64,000 bases of DNA from Sphingomonas aerolata (GTDB lineage: Bacteria; Pseudomonadota; Alphaproteobacteria; Sphingomonadales; Sphingomonadaceae), in the NCBI RefSeq assembly GCF_003046295.1, contig NZ_PZZN01000001.1:1074812-1138811 (forward strand), given 5' to 3'. The notes under the pieces were generated by a model. That model was not told the origin of the DNA, did no database searches, and saw only the letters and a list, made by a program, of their open reading frames with translations. Shown in pieces: positions 1-8,745 of this stretch; the stretch's first letter is position 1; each line of letters begins with the position of its first letter. The position numbers and the translations under genes are program-made.

Positions 1-708
1 CTCGCGCCCCATCGCTGCGCTCAGCAGCCGCGCGGTCTTCTGGCAGTGGCAATGATAGGGATCGCCCATCTCCAGCGTCCGCTTGGGCATGCCGTGAAAG
101 CTCGCGACGATCGCATCGGGGACGAAATCGAGCGCGGCGAGCGACGTCTCGAGATCGGTCTTCAGCGCATCGATATACAAGGGATCGTCATAATAAGGCG
201 GCAGCGTGCGCAGCGCGGGCTGCCAGCGCAGCCCCGCCAGATGCGCGAACGCCTTGTCGTTGGCGGTCGCGGTCGTCGCCGCGCAATATTGCGGATAGAG
301 CGGCGCGAGCAGGATCCGCTCGCAGCCCGCGGCCTGCATCGCGCTCAGCCGCTCGGCGATCGCCGGCCGGCCATAGCGCATCGCCCAGTCGACCATCACC
401 TCGGGCCCGAACGAATCCTTCACCGCCGCCGCCTGCAACCGCGTGATCGCGGCGAGCGGCGATCCGTCCTCGCGCCACACCTGGCTGTACGCATGCGCCG
501 ATTTCTTCGGCCGCGTGTTCAGGATGATGCCGCGCAGGATCGGCTGCCACGCGATCGCCGGGATCTCGACGACGCGGCGATCCGACAGGAATTCGCCGAG
601 ATAGCGTTTGACCGATCGCACGTCGGGGCCGTCGGGCGTCCCCAAGTTCATCAGCAGGACGCCGATCCGGGGCTTCGGAATCGCGGGATGGTCGGGGGGC
701 AGGGTCAT
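1..708 (-). CDS. hemH: Ferrochelatase, C-terminal part beyond window edge
   Basis: Inserts ferrous iron into protoporphyrin IX, the last step of protoheme synthesis. I translated 236 residues on the minus strand. They open MTLPPDHPAIPKPRIGVLLM and continue with the family-typical NLGTPDGP, then VVEIPAIAWQPILRG, ILLAPLYPQYCAATTA and, near the cut end, ASFHGMPKR, which carries the conserved catalytic histidine. The reading frame is still open at base 1, so roughly the last third is missing. The ATG (708-706) overlaps the TGA of the upstream molybdenum-hydroxylase gene (ATGA), which suggests translational coupling. Identification rests on motifs and is firm. Confidence 0.93.
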   Translation of the reverse strand, partial: MTLPPDHPAIPKPRIGVLLMNLGTPDGPDVRSVKRYLGEFLSDRRVVEIPAIAWQPILRGIILNTRPKKSAHAYSQVWREDGSPLAAITRLQAAAVKDSFGPEVMVDWAMRYGRPAIAERLSAMQAAGCERILLAPLYPQYCAATTATANDKAFAHLAGLRWQPALRTLPPYYDDPLYIDALKTDLETSLAALDFVPDAIVASFHGMPKRTLEMGDPYHCHCQKTARLLSAAMGRE

Positions 709-2897
709 GTCGAGGGTCTTAAAGGCAAATCGCGCAGACGAAAGCCCGTTGCGGAGAAGATTGCGTTGGCGATCGCCGGCGCGACCGCAGGCACGCCCAG
801 CTCGCCGACCCCGCCCGGCGCCTCGTCGCTGCGGATCAGCTCGACGGTGATGTCGGGCGTGTCCGCCAGCCGCGGCAGGTGCAGGTCGCCAAAGCCGCGC
901 GCATCGGCCAGGTTGCGCGTGAAGCCGGTCGTCGCACCCAGCGCGGTCGCCAGCCCGAAGATCAGCCCGCCCTCGATCTGCTGGCGGACCAGATCGGGGT
1001 TGATCTGCACCCCGCAATCGACCGCCGCGACCAGCCGCTCGACCACCGGCCGCCGGTCCGCGCCGAGATGCGCCTCCGCCAGCACCGCGATGAAACTGCC
1101 GCGAAAGGCGTGGGCCGCGATCCCCTGGCCGCTGCCGGGGACGCCGCCATTCCACCCGCCCAGCGACGCCGCGGTCGACAGGCACCGCGCCAGCCGCGCG
1201 CCGCCGCCCAGCATGCCGATCCGGTAGGACATCGGCTCGGTCGCGGCGATCCGCGCGAGCTCGTCGACGAACGTCTCGGTGAAGAACGCGGTATAGCCAT
1301 GCGCGCCGCCGCGCAGCGCGCCCGTCGGCACGCCGATCTCGGCCGCATGATGCACGACCGCCACCGCCGGGATCGCATAGGCGGGCAGCGCACCGCCGAC
1401 CGCATGGGGATCGCCGCGGGTCAGCGCGGTCGCCGCGCGGCTCGCGATCCCCGGCAGCACCCGCGCCGCGATCTCCGCGCCGGTCGCGGGCGCCGCGATC
1501 GCCGTGCGCCAGGCAAGGATCCGCCCACGCGCATCGAGTCGCGCCGCCAGCCGCGCCGCCGCCGCGGGACGATAGCGGTCGTGCATCAGGTCCTCGGCCC
1601 GCGACCAGACCAGGCTGACCGGGCGCTTCAGCCGCACCGCCAGCACCGCCGCCTGCGCCGCCGCGTCATGCCCCAGCGCGGCGCCGAACGCCCCGCCGAC
1701 CGGCATCGGATGGATCACCACCTGCGCCTCGTCGAGCCCCGCCGCGCGCGCCGCCGCCGCGCGCGCGGGCCCCGGCGCCTGAGTCTGCAGCCACAGCTCC
1801 AGGATCCCGTCGCGGTATGCCGCGGTCGCGCTGCGCGTCTCGATCGCCGCATGCACCGCGGGCGCGACGCGGTAGGCCGCGGTCACCACCCCCGCCCCGT
1901 CGAGCAGCGTGCCGATCTCCCCGGTCTGCGCCATCGTCGCCCCCGGCGTCTCGAACGCGGCGTCGAGCGCGGCGGCGATCGTCCCGCTGTCGACCAGCGG
2001 CCCCCGCGTCGCGAAGCGCGGCGCCATCGCGGACAGCGCCTGCTGCGCCGCCCAGCCGGTCGTCGCCACCGCCGCGACCCAGGCCGGCGTCTCGACGATC
2101 TGCAGGACGCCGCGCACGCGGTCCGCGGCGGCGCGGTCGACCCCGATCAGCCGGCTGTCGCCGACCGGTCCCTGCCGGATCGCCGCATGGACCATGTCGG
2201 GCAGGCGGACGTCGCCGGTGAAATTGGCGGATCCGTCGACCTTGGCAGGCGTGTCGATCCGCGGCACCGACCGCCCCGCGAGCGCCCCCGCGCCCGGCCC
2301 GCCGATGCCAGGCTCCTCGGGCAAGGTCTCGCGCGCGGCGTCCTCGGCCAGCGCGGCGAAGCGGATTCGCCGCGTGCCCTGAACGACGAACCCCGCCTCG
2401 GTCCGGCAGTCCGCCCAGTCCGCGTCCCAGCGCCGCGCCGCCGCCTTGCACAACAGCACCCGCGCCGCCGCGCCCGCGCTCCGGCACGCCGCCTCGAACA
2501 TCCGCACCGAACTCGATCCCGCGGTCAGCATCGGCGCGGGGCCTGCGACCGCTGTGGGAACCACGCCCGGCATCCCCTCGAAGAGCGCGTTCAGCCCGAC
2601 CGGGTTGGCATAGAGCGGGTTGAGCGGCGCAGGCTCGACCCCCACCGTCCGCCAGTCCGCGCCCAGCTCGTCCGCGACGATCTGCGCGAGTGCGGTATAG
2701 ACGCCCTGCCCGTGTTCGGCCTGCGGCACCGCGACCGTGACATGCCCGTCGCTGCCGATCTTCAGCCACGCCCCGAACGCACTCTCCCCCGGATCCGCCA
2801 CCAGCGTCGGCGCATAATCACGCGGCCACAGCCCCCAGGCGACGACCAGCCCGATCCCCACGCCGCCCCCCGCCAAAATCCCCCGCCGACTGATCAT
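705..2897 (-). CDS. Molybdopterin-binding aldehyde oxidase/xanthine dehydrogenase-type subunit (IorB-like)
   Basis: 730-residue large subunit of the molybdenum hydroxylase superfamily, closest by eye to isoquinoline 1-oxidoreductase beta-type proteins. It begins MISRRGILAGGGVGIGLVVA, a twin-arginine-like signal or anchor, so a periplasmic enzyme is likely. Family features are the early segment VPQAEHGQGVYTALAQIVAD, the middle GGAFGAALGHDAAAQAAVLA, and the C-terminal GVGELGVPAVAPAIANAIFS with the conserved Glu near the Mo site. Such subunits normally work with a small 2Fe-2S subunit; none is adjacent here. The substrate cannot be told. Its stop overlaps the hemH start. Confidence 0.85.
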   Translation of the reverse strand: MISRRGILAGGGVGIGLVVAWGLWPRDYAPTLVADPGESAFGAWLKIGSDGHVTVAVPQAEHGQGVYTALAQIVADELGADWRTVGVEPAPLNPLYANPVGLNALFEGMPGVVPTAVAGPAPMLTAGSSSVRMFEAACRSAGAAARVLLCKAAARRWDADWADCRTEAGFVVQGTRRIRFAALAEDAARETLPEEPGIGGPGAGALAGRSVPRIDTPAKVDGSANFTGDVRLPDMVHAAIRQGPVGDSRLIGVDRAAADRVRGVLQIVETPAWVAAVATTGWAAQQALSAMAPRFATRGPLVDSGTIAAALDAAFETPGATMAQTGEIGTLLDGAGVVTAAYRVAPAVHAAIETRSATAAYRDGILELWLQTQAPGPARAAAARAAGLDEAQVVIHPMPVGGAFGAALGHDAAAQAAVLAVRLKRPVSLVWSRAEDLMHDRYRPAAAARLAARLDARGRILAWRTAIAAPATGAEIAARVLPGIASRAATALTRGDPHAVGGALPAYAIPAVAVVHHAAEIGVPTGALRGGAHGYTAFFTETFVDELARIAATEPMSYRIGMLGGGARLARCLSTAASLGGWNGGVPGSGQGIAAHAFRGSFIAVLAEAHLGADRRPVVERLVAAVDCGVQINPDLVRQQIEGGLIFGLATALGATTGFTRNLADARGFGDLHLPRLADTPDITVELIRSDEAPGGVGELGVPAVAPAIANAIFSATGFRLRDLPLRPST

Positions 2898-2984
2898 CCC
2901 GCGCCCCTACCCCGTCTCCCCCCCGCGGTGAAGGCGCCGCAAACCGCCGGATGCGGGGAGCGGGGAGCGCGCACCACCCCCCAC

Positions 2985-3306
2985 CCGTCATCCCGACGAA
3001 AGGATTGGATCATCCGCCCGCACCTCATCCCCCTCCCGTCATCCCGACGAAAGTCGGGACCCAGGGTAACAGGCCACAACGCTGCTGGGCTCTGGATCCT
3101 GACGTTCGTCAGGATGACGGGAGTGGGTGGGTCATCCGTCCGCCCCTCAACCCCCTCCGTCATCCCGACGAACGTCGGGACCCAGGGTAACAGGACGCAA
3201 CGCCGCTGGGCCCTGGGTCCTGACTTTCGTCAGGATGACGGGAGTGGGTGGGCGTGCCGGTGCCTCGCTCCGTCCGTCATCCTGACGAAAGTCAGGATCC
3301 AGAGCC
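2985..3306. repeat. Family A mirror-repeat cluster
   Basis: The 454-bp gap between two minus-strand genes holds two inverted pairs (about 3036-3121 and 3157-3242). Each has arms CCGTCATCCCGACGAA.GTCG and CTGACTTTCGTCAGGATGAC around a similar centre (TAACAGG...CAACGC.GCTGG). A truncated arm lies near 2985 and a single arm at 3274-3306. I see no gene here. Confidence 0.85.
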
Positions 3307-3351
3307 CCGAACGCCACCCCGGCCGACGCCCCGCCGGCCGAAGGCACCCCC

Positions 3352-5040
3352 TCAGACCATCCCCCGATACCGCTCCCGGATCGTCACCTTGTCGATCTTC
3401 TCCGTCCCCAGCCGCGGCAGCGGCGCGTCGGCGATCCAGACCCGCTGCGGCACCTTGAACGCCGCGATATGCTGGTGGAGGAACGCGCACAGATCGTCGG
3501 GCGTCAGCGTCTCGCCCTCCTGCAGCACCACCACCGCGCCCGGCACCTCGCCGAACCGCTCGTCCGCCAGCCCGAACACCGCCGCCTCCGCCACCGCGGG
3601 GTTCTGGTACAGCGCCGCCTCGACCTCCTGGCACGAGATATTCTCGCCGCCGCGGATGATGATGTCCTTCTTGCGGTCGACGATGAACAGATAGCCGTCC
3701 TCGTCGAGAAACCCGATATCCCCCGTCCGGAAATAGCCGTCCGCGGTGAACGCCGCCGCGGTCGCCTCGGGCCGGTTCCAATATTCCTTGAAGTTGCACA
3801 CGCTGCGGATGCCCACCTCGCCGCGCACGCCGACGTCTAGCTTGCGGCCGTCATCGTCGAGGATCGCCAGATCGACCAGCGGCGCGCTCGCCCGCCCCGC
3901 CGAATTGGGCTTGGCAATATAATTGCTCCGCCAGTTGCCCGTCCCCACCGCATTGGTCTCGGTCAGCCCGTAACCGATCAGCGGCGCGCTGCCGCCCATC
4001 TCCTCGCCCAGCCGCCGGACATGCTCGACCGGCCGCGGCGCGCCCCCTGCGGCGAAGTCGGTCACCGTCGACAGGTCATAGTCGCCGCGATCGGGGTGGT
4101 TGAGGATCTCGAAGCTCATCAGCGGCACGCCGACGAAATAGGTCACGCCCTCCGCCTCGATCAGCCGCATCGCCTCGCGCGCATCCCATTTGGGCATCAG
4201 CACCAGCTTGCGCCCCATCGCGAAGCTCTGCAGGAACACCGGCACCTCGCCGGTGATGTGGAACAGCGGGATCGTCAGCAGCGTGACCGGCTGGCCGACC
4301 GGCGGATTGCCCTGCGCGGTGGCGATGCCGAGCATCATCATCGCCTGCCCCAGATAGTTGAAGATCGCCTGGATGATCGCGCGGTGATCGCACAGCGCGC
4401 CCTTCGACTGGCCGGTCGACCCGCTCGTGAACAGGATCGTCGCATGGTCGTCGGGCCCCAGCGGCGGCAGCGCGACGCCGACCGGGTCCTCCTTCAGCAG
4501 CACGTCGAGCGCGATTCGCAGCGGCAGCGTATCGTCGATCCCGATCACCGGCGTCGCCAGCCCGGCGATCTGCGCCAGCCGCTTCACGCGCGGCGGATCG
4601 GCGAACACCATGTTGCAGTCGACGTCGCGGATCGCCGCCTCCAGCTCGTCCGACTGCCACCAGCCGTTCAGCAAAGTCGCGACCCCGCCGGCCATGATGA
4701 TGCCCATGTACAGCACGATCCACGACGGCGAATTGCGCATCGCGATGCCGATCCGGTCGCCGCGCTGGATGCCGTGCGCGGACACCAGCGCGCAGGCGAC
4801 GCGCTCGGCGGCGTCCTCGACCTCGGCGAAGGTCAGCCGCTCGTCGCCTGCGACCAGGAACACCTGGTCGCGGTGCTCGCCGGCATAATGCGCGAAATAG
4901 GCGTTGAGCGCGGGCGGCGCGACGGCGATCGTCGGCAGCGTCACGCCGAACCGCTCGATCGATCCGAGCCCGAGCATCCCCCCGGGCGCGGTCAGCGCCG
5001 CCATCGTCGAATCCATCGCCGCGTCTAGCTCGGTCCGCAT
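3352..5040 (-). CDS. AMP-dependent acyl-CoA synthetase/ligase (ANL superfamily)
   Basis: 562-residue class I adenylate-forming enzyme that activates a carboxylic acid to an acyl-AMP and then an acyl-CoA. Seen: the phosphate loop [16 protein letters not shown] at about residues 205-220, the A5 motif [14 protein letters not shown], the A7 region [17 protein letters not shown], the hinge [15 protein letters not shown] and the C-terminal lysine region [15 protein letters not shown]. Length and motif order fit medium- or long-chain fatty-acyl or aryl-acid CoA ligases; the substrate is not deducible. The ATG is the first in frame before a short gap to the divergent lgt. Confidence 0.9.
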   Translation of the reverse strand: MRTELDAAMDSTMAALTAPGGMLGLGSIERFGVTLPTIAVAPPALNAYFAHYAGEHRDQVFLVAGDERLTFAEVEDAAERVACALVSAHGIQRGDRIGIAMRNSPSWIVLYMGIIMAGGVATLLNGWWQSDELEAAIRDVDCNMVFADPPRVKRLAQIAGLATPVIGIDDTLPLRIALDVLLKEDPVGVALPPLGPDDHATILFTSGSTGQSKGALCDHRAIIQAIFNYLGQAMMMLGIATAQGNPPVGQPVTLLTIPLFHITGEVPVFLQSFAMGRKLVLMPKWDAREAMRLIEAEGVTYFVGVPLMSFEILNHPDRGDYDLSTVTDFAAGGAPRPVEHVRRLGEEMGGSAPLIGYGLTETNAVGTGNWRSNYIAKPNSAGRASAPLVDLAILDDDGRKLDVGVRGEVGIRSVCNFKEYWNRPEATAAAFTADGYFRTGDIGFLDEDGYLFIVDRKKDIIIRGGENISCQEVEAALYQNPAVAEAAVFGLADERFGEVPGAVVVLQEGETLTPDDLCAFLHQHIAAFKVPQRVWIADAPLPRLGTEKIDKVTIRERYRGMV

Positions 5041-5134
5041 CTCGCTCTCCCATTGCTACGACGACCCCGGTCTTATCGCCTTGGTCTTATCGTCACCGCT
5101 CATTATGCAGGCGCGAACGCGTGGGGAAAAGCCA

Positions 5135-6043
5135 TTGATCCTGTCGACCTTAGCCGCCGTAGCCGGCGGCCTGCCTAGCCCCGCTACGGGCCAACATATC
5201 CGGTTCGAGGATTTGGGGCTCCACCCCGACGTCTTCTCGATCGGCTTCTTCACGCTGCGCTGGTACAGCCTTGCCTATATCGGCGGGATCCTGCTCGGCT
5301 GGTGGTATCTGCTGAAACTGCTCGCCCAGCCCGGCGCACCGATGGCGCGGCGTCATGCCGACGACCTCGTCTTCTACGCGACGCTCGGCATCATCCTCGG
5401 CGGGCGGCTCGGCTATGTGCTGTTCTACGCGCCCGAGATGATCCTGCGCCCGTTGCGCATCCTCCGGCTCTGGGATGGCGGCATGTCGTTCCACGGCGGC
5501 GTCATCGGCGTGTCGCTCGGGCTGATCCTGTTCGCGCGCAAGCACAAGCTCAACTGGCTGCGCGTCCACGACTATATCGCCTGCTGCGTGCCGTTCGGGC
5601 TGTTCTTCGGGCGGCTCGCCAATTTCGTCAACGGCGAGCTCTGGGGCAAGCCGACCGACGTCGCCTGGGGCATCGTCTTCGCGCGCACCGTCCCCTTCGG
5701 CATGATCGAGCCCGCCCGCCATCCGAGCCAGCTCTACGAGGCCGGGCTCGAAGGCCTCGCGCTCTTCGCCCTCCTCTGGTTCGCCTTCTGGAAGACCAAG
5801 GCGCGCTATGACCCGGGCAAGCTCGTCGGGCTGTTCGTGCTCGGCTACGGCCTCGCGCGCTTCACCGTCGAATTCTTCCGCGAACCCGATTCGCAGCTGC
5901 GCGCCTTTGCCGAGAAGACCGGGCTCCACATGGGCCAGTGGCTCTGCGTCCCGATGATCCTCGGCGGCCTCTTCCTGATCCTCACCGCCGCCCGCCGCCG
6001 CATCCGCGTCGAATCCATCGCCGGCGCGCAGAGCGTCGCGTAA
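5135..6043 (+). CDS. lgt: Prolipoprotein diacylglyceryl transferase
   Basis: Inner-membrane enzyme that moves diacylglycerol from phosphatidylglycerol to the lipobox cysteine of prolipoproteins. Family signatures: [20 protein letters not shown] at the N-terminus, SFHGGVIG, the Lgt signature region [30 protein letters not shown] and a final FFREPDSQL followed by a last hydrophobic helix. Multiple membrane segments are evident. I chose the TTG at 5135 because GGGGAAAA lies just upstream and the length (302 residues) matches relatives. An ATG at 5105, without a visible ribosome site, would add 10 residues. Confidence 0.93.
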   Translation: MILSTLAAVAGGLPSPATGQHIRFEDLGLHPDVFSIGFFTLRWYSLAYIGGILLGWWYLLKLLAQPGAPMARRHADDLVFYATLGIILGGRLGYVLFYAPEMILRPLRILRLWDGGMSFHGGVIGVSLGLILFARKHKLNWLRVHDYIACCVPFGLFFGRLANFVNGELWGKPTDVAWGIVFARTVPFGMIEPARHPSQLYEAGLEGLALFALLWFAFWKTKARYDPGKLVGLFVLGYGLARFTVEFFREPDSQLRAFAEKTGLHMGQWLCVPMILGGLFLILTAARRRIRVESIAGAQSVA

Positions 6044-6062
6044 CGGACACCACCCTCACCCT

Positions 6063-6163
6063 CACCCCGGCGAAGGCCGGGGCCCAGTTGGGAAGGCCCA
6101 GGTGACGAGCGTGCTGCCCCGCGTCATCACTGTCTCCCAACTGGGCCCCGGCCTCCGCCGGGG
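6063..6163. repeat. Family C inverted repeat pair
   Basis: Arms CCCCGGCGAAGGCCGGGGCC-CAGTTGGGA and TCCCAACTGGGCCCCGGCCT-CCGCCGGGG flank about 45 bases of unrelated DNA. The right arm runs directly into the ribosome-binding region of the next gene. Confidence 0.85.
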
Positions 6164-6177
6164 AGGTAGAGAAGTAC

Positions 6178-7233
6178 ATGATGACTGACACCACCCCCGA
6201 CACCGCCCTCCCCGAACGCCTCGCCCGCGCGATCACCCTCGCCGGCCCCGTCCCCGTCGCGCAGTACATGGCCGCCGCCAACGCGCACTATTACGCGACC
6301 CGCGACCCGCTCGGCGCGACCGGCGACTTCACCACCGCGCCCGAGATCAGCCAGATGTTCGGCGAGCTCCTCGGCCTGTGGTGCGCCGACCTGTGGGACC
6401 GCGCCGGCCGCCCGGACGTCGCCTGGGTCGAGCTCGGCCCCGGCCGCGGCACGCTCGCCGCCGACGCCTTGCGCGCGATGGCCAAGGCCGGCCTTACGCC
6501 CCCCGTCCATTTCGTCGAGACCAGCCCCGCGCTCCGCACCGCGCAGGCCGAGCGCGTCCCCGCCGCGACCTGGCACGACGCCATCGACACGCTGCCGACC
6601 GATCGCCCGCTGATCGTCGTCGCGAACGAATTCTTCGACGCGCTGCCGATCCGCCAGTTGCTGAAACGCGAGGACGCCTGGCACGAACGCCTCGTCGCCG
6701 CGCAGGACCTGCTGTTCCTCCCGATCGCGGGCAAGCCGCTGCCCGACGCCGTCATCCCCGAGCCCTTCCGCAACGCGCCCGCCGGATCGATCCTCGAGAC
6801 CGCCCCCGCCGCGGTCGGCATCGTTCGCGCGCTCGCCAAACGCCTCGTCGCACAGGGCGGCGCGTTGCTCGCGGTCGATTACGGCTATGAAGGCCCCGCG
6901 CTCGGCGACACGCTCCAGGCGGTCCGCGCGCACGCCTTCGCCAACCCGTTCGAATCGCCCGGCGAGCACGACCTGACCGCGCATGTCGATTTCACCACGC
7001 TCGCCGCCGCCGCGCAGGCCGATGGCGCGGTCGCCTGGGGCCCCGTCGCACAGCGCGACCTGCTCGGCGGTCTCGGCATCGACACGCGCACGTCAGCACT
7101 CGCCAAGGCGTCGCCCGACCGCGCCGAGGCGCTCGCCGCCGACCGCCGCCGGCTGATGGACGACATGGGCAGCCTCTTCAAAGCGCTCGCGATCACGTCG
7201 CCCGGCTGGCCCAACCCGGCCGCCTTCGCATGA
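6178..7233 (+). CDS. SAM-dependent methyltransferase, MidA/NDUFAF7 family
   Basis: 351 residues of the DUF185 family; the mitochondrial member NDUFAF7 dimethylates an arginine of complex I subunit NDUFS2. Seen: GDFTTAPEISQMFGELLGLW, the SAM-binding WVELGPGRGTLAADALR, HFVETSPALR, VANEFFDALPI and AVDYGY. The C-terminal part carries DLTAHVDF. Two ATGs stand in tandem (6178 and 6181). GGGAGG at 6161-6166, the end of the upstream family C repeat, is the only Shine-Dalgarno-like stretch. The last codons overlap the next gene (ATGA), so the two are probably co-translated. Confidence 0.9.
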   Translation: MMTDTTPDTALPERLARAITLAGPVPVAQYMAAANAHYYATRDPLGATGDFTTAPEISQMFGELLGLWCADLWDRAGRPDVAWVELGPGRGTLAADALRAMAKAGLTPPVHFVETSPALRTAQAERVPAATWHDAIDTLPTDRPLIVVANEFFDALPIRQLLKREDAWHERLVAAQDLLFLPIAGKPLPDAVIPEPFRNAPAGSILETAPAAVGIVRALAKRLVAQGGALLAVDYGYEGPALGDTLQAVRAHAFANPFESPGEHDLTAHVDFTTLAAAAQADGAVAWGPVAQRDLLGGLGIDTRTSALAKASPDRAEALAADRRRLMDDMGSLFKALAITSPGWPNPAAFA

Positions 7234-7739
7234 TCACCTATCGCGACGCGCGCCCCGCCGACGGCCCCGCGCTCGCCGCCATGGCGCGCGCGTCGTTCAC
7301 CGAGACGTTCGGCACGCTCTACCGCCCGCAGGATCTTGCCGCCTTCCTCGACCAGGCGTTCGGACCGCAGGGCCTGCCGTCGCAGATCGGCGACCCCGCC
7401 TTCCGCATCCATGTCGCGCTCGACGAGGGTGCGATCATCGGCTTCGCCAAGACCGGCCCGGTCGCTTTCCCCGGCGACTGGCCCGCCACCGCGGTCGAGC
7501 TCTACCAGCTCTATGTCCGCGCCGACCAGCACGGCGCCGGCGTCGGCCCCGCGCTGATGGACTGGGCGCTCGCCACCGCGCGCGCCGAGGCCCGGACCGA
7601 GATGATCCTCAGCGTCTATGTCGACAACCACCGCGCCCACCGCTTCTACCAGCGCTACGGCTTCACCGAGATCGGCCGCTACGTCTTCATGGTCGGCGAA
7701 AAAGCCGACGACGACCGCATCCTCCGCCTGCCCCTGTGA
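7230..7739 (+). CDS. GNAT family N-acetyltransferase
   Basis: 169 residues with the GNAT fold: N-terminal ITYRDARPADGPALAAMARA, strand 4 VELYQLYVRADQHGAGVGPA (acetyl-CoA loop QHGAGVG, residues about 99-105) and the C-terminal NHRAHRFYQRYGFTEIGRYV. The acceptor is unknown; the pattern resembles small-molecule or protein acetyltransferases of the RimI type. The start overlaps the stop of the methyltransferase gene by ATGA, so they form one transcription unit. Confidence 0.9.
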   Translation: MITYRDARPADGPALAAMARASFTETFGTLYRPQDLAAFLDQAFGPQGLPSQIGDPAFRIHVALDEGAIIGFAKTGPVAFPGDWPATAVELYQLYVRADQHGAGVGPALMDWALATARAEARTEMILSVYVDNHRAHRFYQRYGFTEIGRYVFMVGEKADDDRILRLPL

Positions 7740-7768
7740 CGCGGCGCGTCAAACCCCACCCAACCCCC

Positions 7769-7868
7769 ACCCCGGCGAAGGCCGGGGCCCAGTTGGCACG
7801 TCCCCGGTAATGAAGCGCCACCCCCCGTTACAACCGTCCCCCAACTGGGCCCCGGCCTTCGCCGGGGT
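7769..7868. repeat. Family C inverted repeat pair
   Basis: Second copy of the pair seen at 6063-6163, again just upstream of a plus-strand gene. Arms are CCCCGGCGAAGGCCGGGGCC and CCCAACTGGGCCCCGGCCTT-CGCCGGGG. The centre is different from the first copy. Confidence 0.85.
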
Positions 7869-7898
7869 GGTGCTCGACGACAGACAGGACCCACGCGC

Positions 7899-8669
7899 AT
7901 GACCCCCGCCCAGACCCCCACCCCCATCCGCGCAAAATCGCTCGCCCCCATCCCCCACGGCTTCCTCACCCGCACCGGCGGAGTCTCGACCGGTGCCTAT
8001 GCCAGCCTCAACACCGGCACCGGCTCCGACGACTCCCCCACGGCGATCGCCAAAAACCGCCGCCGCGCGACCGACGCCGTCCTCCCCGCTGCGCAGCTCG
8101 TCGGCCTCTACCAGATCCACTCGGCGGAGGCGGTGACGATCACCGCCCCCGTCGACGACACATTCCGCCCGCGCGCCGACGCGCTCGTCACCGACCGCCC
8201 CGGGCTCGCGCTCGGCATCCTCACTGCGGACTGTGCGCCCGTCCTGTTCGCCGACAGCGAGGCGGGGATCGTCGGCGCCGCGCATGCCGGCTGGCAGGGC
8301 GCGCTCGGCGGCGTCACCGACGCCACCCTGCTCGCGATGGAGGCGATCGGCGCGCGCCGCGACCGGATCGTCGCCGCGGTCGGCCCGTGCATCGCGCGCG
8401 CCAGCTACGAGGTCGACACCGGCTTCCTCCGCCGCTTCTGCGAGGCCGATCCCGAGAACGAACGCTTCTTCGCGGATGCCCGCACCGACCATTACCAGTT
8501 CGATCTCGAGGCCTATGTCGTCAACCGCCTCGCCGCCGCGGGGGTCGGCCGGGTCGAGGCGCTCGGCCGCGACACCTATGCCGAAGACGACGCCTTCTTC
8601 AGCTATCGCCGTGCGACCCATCGCGGCGAACCCACTTATGGTCGCCAGATCAGTATCATCGGCCTCTGA
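7899..8669 (+). CDS. pgeF: Peptidoglycan editing factor PgeF (YfiH/laccase-domain family)
   Basis: 256-residue multicopper polyphenol-oxidoreductase fold protein. Studied members remove misincorporated amino acids from the muropeptide UDP-MurNAc position. Seen: PHGFLTRTGGVSTGAYASLN at the start, the metal-site histidine in YQIHSAEAV (H74), LTADCAPVLFAD (C112) and GAAHAGWQGALGG (H129), then AVGPCIARASYEV. All three metal ligands are present. The gene follows a family C repeat and ends 77 bases before the next gene. Confidence 0.92.
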   Translation: MTPAQTPTPIRAKSLAPIPHGFLTRTGGVSTGAYASLNTGTGSDDSPTAIAKNRRRATDAVLPAAQLVGLYQIHSAEAVTITAPVDDTFRPRADALVTDRPGLALGILTADCAPVLFADSEAGIVGAAHAGWQGALGGVTDATLLAMEAIGARRDRIVAAVGPCIARASYEVDTGFLRRFCEADPENERFFADARTDHYQFDLEAYVVNRLAAAGVGRVEALGRDTYAEDDAFFSYRRATHRGEPTYGRQISIIGL

Positions 8670-8745
8670 CGCCTCCCCAAACCGGCTGCGCATCGCTAGG
8701 CTCGCCGCATCGGCCCGCACCAGACGGGTCATGCAGGAGCCCAGA

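Noticed and set aside
2985..3306. Transcription attenuators or riboswitches
   Set aside because: The same mirror sequences occur in many unrelated gaps and orientations, so they are dispersed repeats rather than gene-specific RNA elements.
879..3458. An 859-codon plus-strand frame
   Set aside because: It is antisense to the molybdenum hydroxylase gene and its composition is Arg-rich, a typical high-GC shadow.
8670..8745. SAM riboswitch before the cystathionine gamma-synthase family gene
   Set aside because: The gap is short and I cannot find the conserved pseudoknot parts of SAM-II or SAM-V.
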